Source: Paracyclopina nana (Eukaryota > Arthropoda > Copepoda > Cyclopoida > Cyclopettidae). From it: a stretch of 64,000 bases of DNA. The position numbers and the translations under genes are program-made. Location of the stretch: assembly GCA_019096065.1 (NCBI GenBank), contig JAGUCH010000001.1:5828001-5892000 (forward strand), read 5' to 3'. Below are positions 35,351-47,000 of this stretch, one piece after another. The notes under the pieces are model-generated. The model was given only the letters and a program-made list of their open reading frames with translations. It was not told where the DNA came from and did not search any database. Within the stretch, counting starts at the first letter, position 1, and each line of letters starts with the position of its first letter.

Positions 35351-36207
35351 CTAAAAAGATCCCTTTGGTGCAAAAGATCCTTTGGGATTGAACGAGCCTT
35401 TGGGGTCGTATGATCCTGAGAAAAATCTTGCACCTTTAGCTTCAAACGAGCCCTTGGGAGCAAATGAGTCCTTGGGAGCGAAAGATCCTTTGGGATTGAA
35501 TGAGCCTTTGGGGTCGAATGATCCTGAGAAAAATCTTGCACCTTTAGCTTCAAAGGAGTCCTTAGGAGCATATGAATCCTTGGGAGCAAAAGATCCTTTG
35601 GGAGCATACGAGCCTTTGGGGTCGAATGATCCTGAGAAAAATCTTGCACCTTTAGCTTCAAAGGAGCCTTTTGGAGCAAAGGAGCCTTTTGGAGCAAATG
35701 ACCCTTTTGGAGCAAAGGAGCCCTTGGGGTCGACTTCTCCTGATCCGATTCTTCCACCTTGAGAATCAAATGATCCTTGGAAAGAACCTGTAGGATTGAG
35801 TGACCCAGAGCCGTGGTCATTATAAGATCGAAACAATCACCCGGAAATTAATCTTGCACCTTTTGGATAAAAAGAGCCCTTGGGATCGAAATAGCTGCCA
35901 GAAAATTGTCTCGCAGAGCCAGACCATTGTGGGAAGGATCCTCCCATGGATTGAGGAAACCCTGAACCATACGAGCCGACAGGCTGTCCGGATCCCGATC
36001 CTATTGGGGTAAAATCTATATTTTATTTGTAAGGATTTTCATGCTAGCGTACTATCACTGCAAAGTCTATTATCTGTGGTAGATATCTCAGAGCTGATAT
36101 CCACCGCGTTCATGTTAAAACTTAACGAATTATTTTCAATTACCAGACGGTGATGGCAAGGCCAACGTAGCAGACACCAATAGGAAAGCTCCACAGAACG
36201 CCTTCAT
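35351..36207 (-). CDS. Secreted PKGSF-repeat protein (silk/adhesive/cuticle-like)
   Basis: Exon 1 (36144-36207) encodes a signal peptide, MKAFCGAFLLVSATLALPSP. Exon 2 (35860-36000) and exon 3 (35351-35787) encode Gly/Ser-rich sequence and then about 22 copies of a five- to six-residue (AP/DP/NP)KGSF or KDSF motif, with a higher-order unit containing EAKGARFFSGS three times. The intron between exons 2 and 3 (35788-35859) is my inference: it removes an in-frame TGA, keeps the phase, and restores the PKGSF register. The result is 213 residues. A TATA box lies 37-43 bases before the ATG and AATAAA signals follow the stop. Repetitive, aromatic and basic composition suits a structural secreted protein; function is unproven. 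It converges with UHRF1. Confidence 0.78.
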
Positions 36208-36217
36208 TGTTATTAAA

Positions 36218-36250
36218 GTGACCAAGTAAGCAAGTCTAGTCCCTTTTATA
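36218..36250 (-). promoter_or_regulatory. TATA box and initiator of the PKGSF gene
   Basis: TATAAAAGGG (36241-36250) on the minus strand is followed 31 bases later by GTCACTT, an initiator-like TCACT. This predicts a leader of only about a dozen bases before the ATG at 36207. Confidence 0.6.
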
Positions 36251-36841
36251 CTTCTCCAGTGTTAAAGGACACTTGGAAGTAACAACTGTGAGCTAAAAGG
36301 AATAGCAAAAAGGGCAAGCAAACGATCATAATCTTGCGAGCATTCATTTGATTGGGCCCAAAGAAATTTGTTTTAACCGTTTCAACATTATGCTATAGTT
36401 TACAATGTGTGCATCACATATAATCGCCAATTTAGGCACGAGTCCTGATCAATATTCAAAAATAGGTTATTAAATACTACCGTTAGTACCGTATACTTTA
36501 ACTGTAATGGCAAGTCCTTGGGCATTTAGCTTTATAATAAGAGATTTCGAGAGCTGATGATTTTTATGTTACGTTGTTCGTTAAGATTAAACTTAGTCGT
36601 AGAAGCTCTTTGAAATAGAGTAGTGGATGCTGTAAGCTTTAAAAAAAATTTTTTTTGCCTTGTCACTATAAAAAGCAAGTAATGCTGTTAGTCATTTTTA
36701 TGTGTAACTTCTATCGAGCCTTATCTTACTTAGTGTTATCATTGAGTAAACATCTTTCAAAGCGCCATCATACCTTGCATACTTCATGATGTGCAATTTT
36801 GAATACTCATCTTTCGCTCAACGCAGTAAATCTTGCTTGTA

Positions 36842-36998
36842 TAGCCCGGTTCCAACAATGAAAATCAGTATAGTATAGACACCTTACTTATACTTATAAG
36901 TATAGTATGGTCCGTGCTAGCTCGCGCGCTCAGCTGCACCATACTATACTGGTTAATCGTACTTATACTATACTTATTTTGTTGTTGGAACCGGGCTA
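36842..36998. mobile_element. 157-bp MITE with TA target site
   Basis: TAGCCCGGTTCCAACAA at 36842 is inverted as TTGTTGGAACCGGGCTA ending at 36998, flanked by TA. Internal TATACTTATA/AGTATAGTATGG motifs are also inverted. No ORF. Confidence 0.75.
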
Positions 36999-38004
36999 TA
37001 ACCATCATGGAAATACGGAATACACAATTAAAAACTGAAAAGAAGAAGCCTGAAGCTACTGGGTCTTCAGGTTATCTGCCTTAACCGCGGATACAGCCAA
37101 AGTCTTGAATAAGAACTTTGTACAAAAGCGTCGAAATAAACGAACAACTTGTTGATGTGGAATAACAAAACGAACTGACTATATTTTCAGTGGTAAGCTG
37201 ACAAATAGTAAAGCTGACTTGACTGAGTAAACTGCAGAAGATACAGTTGAGTGTTGAGAGGCCGCCAGGTTGCGTGGTTGGAGCGCTAACGTAGCGATAG
37301 GACTTTTCCGATCAAAAACTTTTAACTGTACTATTTAATATTGACTTGATCTTTTGAAAGTACCATTGACGCGGAATCACATTTTCAACTTATCATTATC
37401 TTTTATGCCTAAAAGTCACGAAAGCAATCAATAATATGTACTTTTCTGTGCCCACGCTTTTAATTATTTTATTTTATGAATCGTAGAAATAGAAAGCTAA
37501 TAAATCAGGCTAATTACAAGCAAATTTGCCTCGGTGCTCATCCACCTAATTGTACCAAAATTCAATAATTTAAGCAGCAGGTGCTTCGTGTCAACTAAGT
37601 TCTTCTATTTTTGTTTATAAGTGCAGAAGAATGAAAATAGTGTTTATTATGGCATCCAATTATAGTTAGCACAATAACAAAAGCATTTCTTGAATTTCAT
37701 CTGGAATATATTTTCAAATCAAGCTTCCTGACAACTTCACTCACGATTTAAGTAATAAGTTTACTTTTAACACTGTTTTTGTTATTGTTACTCCCTATGT
37801 GGCATTTTTATCGCGCACCTTCAGCTGTTCTTTCCTTTTAAGCGTTGCAATGACTCATGCGAGTGATACATATCGCGTATGAGATTCCTTTTAGTTGGAA
37901 CTTCCTGCATGCCAGTTCGAACGAAGTGTGGGCTCTTGAGTGGGTGTTTTATTTTTCAATCTTGAATGGAAGCCCCTTAAATTACACTACCTGCATTCAT
38001 CATC
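36999..38004. other. Upstream region of the myosin gene; no coding sequence seen
   Basis: AT-rich, no frame with support. It should contain the myosin promoter and leader; no clear TATA box was identified. Confidence 0.35.
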
Positions 38005-41000
38005 ATGGTAAGAAGAAGCAACTTTATTTAATTTTGTTGTTTCAACAATTTAGAAGCTCTTAAGCAAATGATCTCTTGTATGCTAACTAGGGAAATTCTG
38101 TAGGATCTTTGGTTTTTTAGAAGCCTAGCAATCATTTCTCTTATAATTGATTGACCTTTGGAAACTCGAAAGTATAATTGGCTTCATGCACTTTTCGTAT
38201 GATCTTTAGGTCTCGTTTTCCTCTCAGTCGATAAGAGATGTCATTTACATAAGCCACATTTGTTGCTGACATTATGCTAAATACTCTTTTTAGGTATACA
38301 ATTGGCAATGTCCGGATCACGTTCGTTCCGGAGTGGATGACATGACTCTGCTGCCTCATATCGAGGATGAGGCCATTGTGAGCAATCTGAAGAAGCGATT
38401 CGAGTCTGACTGGATTTTCACTTACATTGGACCCGTTTTGATCTCAGTCAATCCTTTCAAGCCTATGAGATATTTCACTCAAAGAGAAGTTGATCTCTAT
38501 CAAGGAGCCGTAAGCTTTTTTTCGTGAACTTACAGAAGAAGCTTTCTTCATTTTTATTTTGTCATTTCACTCATGTTTTTGAAGATGATAATAGCTCCTT
38601 ACTAGGAAGCTTTTCTTGTTTCAGAATTTGTTGAAAGGCAGGTAGTTGAGCTTTTCCTTACAGATTCCTCACTGCTTCGTAGATTATTTTTAGAGGGTCC
38701 TTTGTTTTCAGGCTCAGTATGAAAATCCTCCGCATGTCTATGCCCTGGCAGATAATATGTATCGATGCATGACCTCAGATTCAGAAAATCAGTGCGTAAT
38801 CATAAGTGGCGAATCTGGGGCTGGGAAAACGGTGGCTGCCAAATACATAATGAACTACTTGTCTCAAGTCTCCGGGAGTGGAGTCAAAGCTCAACAGGTC
38901 AAAGATGTCATTCTTAAGTCAAATCCCCTGCTCGAAGCGTTTGGTAATGCCAAAACCGTCAGGAATGACAACTCATCGAGATTTGTAAGCCTTTTCCTCA
39001 AATCCAAATATTTCTGTTATCTGTCACGCGAACAGCACGGATAAGGCGTAAGCATATGCTCAAGAAGCTGTTGCCGTCATTTTTAAGGACACTTTTCAGC
39101 TTTTCCTCGCTGTAAAAATAGAGGCAAACTTTTTTATGAAAAGGTTAATTTGATGAGGCTCTCGTCAAATGTCTCTCGAACCCTCCTTAATTTGATAAGA
39201 AAGCACACAACTTCCTTCCATATTATTCTCAAATAAAGGTTCTTACCTTGAGTGTGGAAGTGTAGGGATCATGCATTTATTAACTTAAGATAACAATTCT
39301 CCTCATGGCTTAGGATATTATGAAACCCAAGGCCAGTCAAGAGCATGTATATAATCGTTTCCTGAAGTTGTTCAGCCATGGCTATAGAAAGAAAGAAGTC
39401 CGGCTTACGCACTATATGTTGCATTGGCTACATACAGAGAAAAATTGCTATATCTGACTTTCTTTCGAGTTTTAGTGGAAACACTAGTGGAAATAAGATA
39501 TGGCCTTTCTATTTTAATTTAACCTTTTCTCCTATTTATAATCTGGTCGTCGTTTATCAGCAGACTGTATTTTACGTACTATTGCGCTCATGTTTTAGGG
39601 GAAGTACGTCGAAATTCTGTTCACCTCGGGCCAACCCGAGGGAGGGAAAATTTCCAACTTCTTGTTGGAGAAATCCCGAGTGGTCACCCAAAATCCCAAG
39701 GAGAGAAACTTTCACATTTTCTACCAAGTAATTAATGGCATTGATGGGGATGTCAAGAACCAATTGGGAGTAACCAGCGTCGATTACTACAACTACCTCA
39801 ACTCTCACAATTGTTACGAGGTGCGATTCATGGTAGTTGCGAAACTGAAAATTCGCTTTTCATCTTATTGTCTCTTAAGGTCGCTGGCACCGATGACAAA
39901 GCGGACTTTGATGAAATGCTCGAGGCAATGGTCACCATGGGAATGGATGAGGAAGAAAGGGGCGACATATTTTCGCTGGTTTTCGGAATTTTGCATCTGG
40001 GCAACATTATCTTTTCCGAGGGGAACAACGACGAAGCATTCATCACTTTTGACGAACGTAATTTGCTCTGATTACTTCATTTAGCTTTTCTGTTGCCCAA
40101 AAGGAGGGACATGACCACCCAATTTTTCACCTTGTTCATTGATGAAAGGCCTCGTTGTTACCAATAACTGTACTATCTTGAGTAGCAGGGATCGATCAAA
40201 AGCTCAAGTTCATCATCTCATCATTTTTGATAGATTGCTCCTCGATCAATTTCTGCTTCAAAAGCAGTTTTTTTCGGATTTGCTCGAAGGAAAGGTCTTG
40301 AAAAGTGGTGAATTTCAGATGCACTGAAAGAAAATCCACCTCAAACACGTAGCATCACGTCATGAAGCCACTTAATTGACCATTATTGCATTACACTAAA
40401 GCTAATTGTCCAATTATCGTATTTTACAGGCATGGATTATCCCTCAGTGCTTCTGCAAGTTAGAAAGGACCTTTTGCGCAAGAAACTGACCTCGAGGGTG
40501 ATCCATTCGAAATGGGGGTCTCGCACTGAAAAAGTGGATGTGATTTGTAATGTGCAGCAAGCCGAAGCGATACGTGACGCACTTGCCAAGGGCCTCTACT
40601 CCAGGCTCTTTGATTATTTGGTTAAGGTAATTTACCCACTATACAACCTACGTACCTGTGATGCAGTAGCCCTCCAGCTGGTGATCGCTTTCATATACCG
40701 TCACCAAATTAATATCTTGGTGTCGAAAGCTGATATGTAGATTTTTCGTATGACCTTTGATCTGCTAAAGGCGACTCTTAATTGGCACAAAGGACTTGAA
40801 TTTTGAAATACTCTTAAGTGATGTGGCATCCTGCTGTTCAGGTTAAGCTCGTGCTGATTTTTGCCTGAATGTAATCAGCGAGCTTGTCAGCAACGCGTCA
40901 GGAACTAATAGCACAAGTTCAGCCAATAGACAGCCTAGAGATTAGTTCAGATAGACTTAGGAAGTCAAGGTATGCATCATTTCTGAGCCTTAACTACCTA

Positions 41001-44000
41001 CTTCCTTGGGGGCTCATAAATGAGTGAGGTACATGGCAGGTGTACTGCTTAATTCTAAAAGTTAGCACTACCTCCTTTTTATTTTGCCAGTGCCCTTAGC
41101 ATAGTATTGTGAGCTTACATTTTGGTTACAAAACCTTTTTTCCAAACATGTGATTTTGGGGAAATTCTGCTTATGCGTTCCTGAACAGATTTACGTTGAT
41201 TGAGAATCAGCTATGCTGTCAATTAGTCTTAAGTGGGCGGAACAAGGATCACGTGAAATGAAATGCTTGTTAATTGCCGGTCCCCATAATTGCAAGGTGA
41301 AAGTTCGATACATTTCAACAAGACCCTTCGATTTGCAGAGAGTCAATGAAGCCATGAAGCTGGATGGACGTAAAAATACGCAGAGTATGCTCAACCTTGG
41401 TATCTTGGACATTTACGGATTCGAGATCTTCCAAAAGAACGGATTCGAGCAGTTCTGCATCAACTACGTGAATGAGAAGCTTCAGCAAATATTTATTGAA
41501 CTGACACTGAAAACTGAGCAGGTAAAGCGGTTTCACACAATTGTAATATTTCTTGCAGCAATGTTGGCCTTAGAATTAGATTTGCAGCGAGCATAAAAAG
41601 CTCGACCGTGCTTGAAAAAGTAGATGTAGAAGTTGGCAGACGAGGTCACAGTGAGGAGAAAATGGCTGACATAGCTCATGCAGTCAACCCATCGAGGCCA
41701 CGGAAAGTCTTCGGGGTCGTCTCCTTTCTGAGAGAGAAAGGCAGTTAGTAAAAGACAATAGTTTTCGGACTACAATGGACTACTCACCCCAGACAAGTAT
41801 GTTTGAATCATCTCGAAGGTGTTAGGAATGAGCCTGACGCAATGACAAATAAGGAACACAAAGACGATGTAGAGAGATATTCTGGCGAGAGCTACCTCAC
41901 GTTTCCGCAACGACTCAGCATGCGACGGTCCATTGACTCGCGCAAGCGGCTCAATGCTTTCGCAATTATGGCTATGGCTAGGTACGGCAATTTCCACGAC
42001 ATCCTGACCCTCCAACCCATCAGCGGAAGATGGTTTCTTCGTGGCTTTGAGGACGCGTATCTTGTAGGTCTGACCTTTCGGGTGCACTCCTCTTATTTCA
42101 GCTGGAAGATCAGGGCATAGTTCAGACTCGTGTATTTTTAGGCCTGGTGTCAAGTGATATAATAGAGCTTTAAAAGAGCAAGAAGACCTAAAAGTACCTT
42201 TTGCCAAGGTCGATTTGTCAAACAGCTTCTTGAGCTCCTCTTGTAGGGTTGGAGTTTTATCAGCTGTGTCAGGTGTGCACATATTTTGGATTGGAGTGGA
42301 GCTAAGGGCTTCCTCATCGGACATGGCTCTCGTAGTTGTGGTGAGGTTTTGAGGGCTGCGCCTTCGATGGAAGCTCACGTTGACTTTGTTGGCCATGAGG
42401 GTTCGCTCAAAGTCTTTGATTTGCCAATAGGTCTTCAGATTGAGGAAAATCAGGAGCACAAAGGGTGCAAGCAAGTTCACGATCAAGTTGGTCCAGAAGA
42501 TGTACACGACGATGTACCACTGCAAAGGAAAAGAAGGACTCGTTGAAACTTTTGTTGCCAATTTGAGTAACGAGGGGCGCTGCAATTTCTTACCTTGTTC
42601 ACTCTCATTTCCGAGGGCTCAATGGTGACGGAAAAATTGTGCCCGCTTTTGCTTGGCGGCTCACAGCTTGAGCAATTTGAATTATGGGGCTGGGTAAAGT
42701 TGGACATTGGTGGCGCGAACACCAGGTTGAGCTCGAAAAACTTTGGAATGTTGTAAATCAGGGTGAAGATTACCACAGGGATTACAAACCAGCGGGTCTT
42801 GAATAGTCGCCTAAAGGAAAAAAGACATTTTTAGACTTTCATCATCAGTGCAATCGTTTCCCCCTTCATCATTACAAATCGGAGTCCAATAATTTAGAAA
42901 TTTCATGGAAGTTAATTGCAGACTTTTACTAAAGTTGCTAAAAGGAGGTTTCTACGAAGCATATCTGTGTAAGGTAAATGCAGCCTAGCTAGCTAAAAAG
43001 GCTAATTTGATGAAACCAACTTTCATAAGCTCTGGATTTATCTTGTTTATGTTGTATCATGTTGAAGCATACTTCCCTATATTGACTCTCACGTGTATTA
43101 TAGCTATAGTAGATACTCCCTTGTTACCCCAGCGCGCGCGTGCATTCATTCTTTCTGTCTCGCTTACACGTAAAATACACTCAGTACACATCTCGTATCA
43201 AAGTGGATACGTTCGCCTCGATCTGGTAAATCTCGGCGTAGCAGTGCTCACGGTTTCCTGGTACAAGACCAGGGATCCAACCGACGTAGCTCGAGTAGTA
43301 GTGCCTTAAGTGTCACCCACGAGGTCGGGATCCACCATGGCGTCGATTCTCAGTCTCTTTGCATAAGAGGCCCTTTCCTGTGAAGAGGGAAGGTTTGAGA
43401 AGCAGCCGAAGAAGGTTGTGAGTGGAATTTTCCACCACCCTTGGCAGCATCACGACAAAAGTGTGAGCAGCCGGAGAAGGTTTCGTGAGTGGAACAGTGA
43501 AAGTTCCGCCACCCTTGGCAGCATCACAACAAAAAAGTGTCAACAAAGTGTCCATGAGCCAGGACTCAATTAAAAGTGCTGGCGAAGAAGAGTGGCATAC
43601 TGCAGATCAGAACGTATTTGCAGCACTTCAAAGGCAAGTGAAAGCCTTAGAAGAAGCCAAAGAAGAAGCGGAGGGCCCCGAAGATACGCTTTTGGCAGCC
43701 ACAAATAGTGACGAGGACACATTTGACACAAGTGCGGTCAGAGCAAATTTAGCGATGACCGAGAAGGAGATTCCAACTGACTTGCAATTGGCAATCGGAA
43801 AGCTTTCCGAAGCCAGAGGTGCAAGAGCACTCGAGGACCTCACCAAACAAATACATAGTCTCAATGGACACAAGAGTTGGTTGTCCAGGTACATGAATGC
43901 CGGAGAGAAGCTATGCGAGGCCCTGGAAAAGCAGAAGGATATTTCAGTTTCAGAGGCAAAAGAGCTCCAGAAGCTGAAACAAAAGTTGGTCGACCAGGAG

Positions 44001-47000
44001 AACAGCATCATGCAGATTTTAAATAACCTGCCGGACGAGACCCGAGTCACACAAGCTGACAAGGTCAAGGAGATGTTCGAGAGAAAGGATGCCCTGGACT
44101 TGAAAGCACTGGCAATCACAGGCCGGTACGAAAAGGCCAACCCAACTGCCATATCGGCATCAAATGCACCGGCATCAGAGGACAGAAAAATTGTCAAGCC
44201 GGATGCAAATTTGAAGCCGAAAACGCTGAAGACTGGTGCTACAGCCATTCAGCTGCAGGTTTTTTTGAGGACTTGGAAGACCTACGTTCAAGAGTCGGAG
44301 ATCCAGAAGAAGTCCATCGATGCCCAGCACACTTACAGTCTGGTATTATTTGATGCCAATCTATCAGCCAAGATTTCAGCAAAGTTGAGTGCGGAATCGC
44401 CCCTATTCATACAAGATGAAAATGCGGGCACTCCTTGGATCCTTTCAATGGAGAGGATCGTAGTAAACGAGTTCCAGCTGGTGTTTCCATTGTCTAAGAG
44501 AAGACTGGAGTGCTTTCGTCACAAAAGTACAAACCCAAGCGAGCTGCATGGAACGAGTTGGGCTGCATTTGAGCTGAAATGCAAAGCAGCCGAGTTTGAG
44601 AGCATGGACATAGAGACGGTAATGAAGTACCTCTATATGAGCTCTCTAGCTAATAAAGCCTTACGGAAAGAGCTTATCAAGGCCGACAACTTAGCTGGCA
44701 GCAAAGCAACGATGGAAGAGCTCAAATCGGCTGGCAATATGTATGATGTTAATACAGCCACCGAAGAGGGTTACGAGAACCCTACCGTGAAGAAGGCTGG
44801 GCCTACTGCTTATCGCAAGAAAAAGGCCATGGGCTCGAATGCTGGGGCTGAGGCCGCAGGTTCAAGCCAGAAGAAGAAGCATGGAGGTTGCTTTGAATGC
44901 GGAAGTAAAGAGCACCTCCGACCAAATTGTCCGAAGGCACCAACCTGTCAATTTTGCAAGAAGAAGGGTCATGGGGCGGACAAATGCTTCAAGAAGAAAG
45001 GCAAGGGCGAGGGTGGCGAGAAGAAGCCGAATGGGAACCCGACGAAAGCCATTAAAAAATTCACAGTTAAGTTGCCTTTGAGTTTTGATTTTTCTAGCAC
45101 GTTGGAGTGTAAAAACGCTATTGCTTGCAATGAGGCAATACGCATTATGAAAAAATCAAAAGATGGATACTCTCTGCCGTTCATTTTTCAGAGTCGCATC
45201 AAGAGGATGGAGGAAGATGACGGAGGGGCAGGGGTTATCAAGATGGCGAAGACCAAGAGCAGAAAAAAGAAGGAGATGCAGCAGAAGATCTCCAAGGCAG
45301 TGAGCGGGCTGCGGCCCTCATGCCTACCCAATGCTACCAGGGTCACGTCATCAAGGCCAACTCCCAAGGCCAAACTATTATTTTGCCCTGAGATAGGGTC
45401 TGCTTTCTCTACGTATTGCCTGCCAGATACTGGAGCAACCATTACTGTGGTTGATGAGAAAGTAGCAGCGGACATGGGGATGCCAATATATCCCAATCCG
45501 GAGACCGTCAGGAGCGTTGATGGCACCGAAGTGAAGACGAGCAGAACATGTGAGATTGCAATATCACGTGGCATGAAAGTGGTTGTTGTAACCAATGCAG
45601 TGGTCGCTTCACTTGGTGACGATGAAGAGGTGATTGTCGACTGGCAGACACTGGAGATATTAGGCGTGGTTGGCCTAAACATTAACTCCACGGCAATCGC
45701 AGCAACCACAATGGATATGACTCTGGAGAGCTTGAAGCTCAAATATGCAGAGGTCTTTGCAGACAAGCTTGACAAAACCAGGTTTATGAAGGGTGAACCC
45801 ATGAAGATCCACCTAGTGGATGGGGACATAAAACCTATGAGGATCTCTTCAACCAATGCCATACCGGTGCATCTCAAAGCAGCGGCGGATAAGTGCATTA
45901 AGGATTTGGAGGATGCCGACATTGTCAAGAAGCTGAAGCCAGGGGAGATGACAGACAGGACCTCTAGAGGTTTCTTTGTCATCAAGTCTGATGGCAAATC
46001 AGTCAGGTTGGTTACGGACTTCGTTCAGCTGAACAAGTACGTGAAGAGACCAACCCACCCCTTTACGTCTGCATTCCATTTGTTGAAGAGCATCCCTGCA
46101 AAGGCTCAGTGGTTTGTGGTCGGAGACTGTGCGCAGGGATACCACCAGATCAAGTTGGAAGAAAAGTCATCCTACTTGACTACATTTTTGCTACCACAGG
46201 GAAGATTCCGTTATGTGAGAGCTCCCATGGGGCTCACATCTTCCAGTGACGAGTGGTGCTGCAGGAGTGACATGATCATGACTGGCCTGAACGGAAAGGG
46301 AGTCAAATTGGTCGATGATGTCCTCATCTGGGGGGAAACAGAGCAGGAAGCCCTGCACAATCTGGATGTCCTCCTCAGCAACTGCAAAACCTATGGTGTC
46401 AGCTTATCACCCAAAAAGCTGCACATGGGTGAACGTGTCAAGTTTGCTGGATTCATGGTCAGCAAGAATGGTGTAGAACCACATGATGACAACTTGAAAG
46501 CAATCAGGGAGTACCCAAGGCCAGCCAACCAGTCGGATGTGCGAAGCTTTTTGGGATTGGCTCAAACTTTAGAAAGTTTCTTGCCTGATTTAGCCCACAT
46601 GTCAGCTTCATTGAGGGAGCTAACCAAGGCCAAAGTTCAGTTTCAGTGGTTACCAAGACACGAAGAAGACTTCAACCAGCTGAAGAAGATCCTGACCGGA
46701 CCTTTGTTGGTGAAGCATTTTGATGTCAACAAGACCACAGTGTTGACAACGGATGCCAGCAGGTTATATGGCATCGGCTACATTCTAACTCAGTATGACC
46801 CAAAAGACCCGGACAGGAGCTATCTGATTACCTGTGGGTCCAAGGTCAACTCCGCTGCTGAGAAGAATTATGCAACTATTGAGCTGGAGTTGCTGGGAAT
46901 AGTCTATGGATGTGAGAAGAGCTCGCATTTTCTGCATTGCTGCCCAAAATTTCTGGTGAAGACTGACCACAAGCCTTTACTTGGTATTATGAATAAGGAC

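Noticed and set aside
35382-35762. Plus-strand EPLG-repeat frame
   Set aside because: The minus strand has the signal peptide, TATA box and poly(A) signals; the plus frame is its shadow.
45188-45997. 269-codon minus-strand frame inside pol
   Set aside because: It is antisense to the intact protease and reverse transcriptase and has no recognisable domain.
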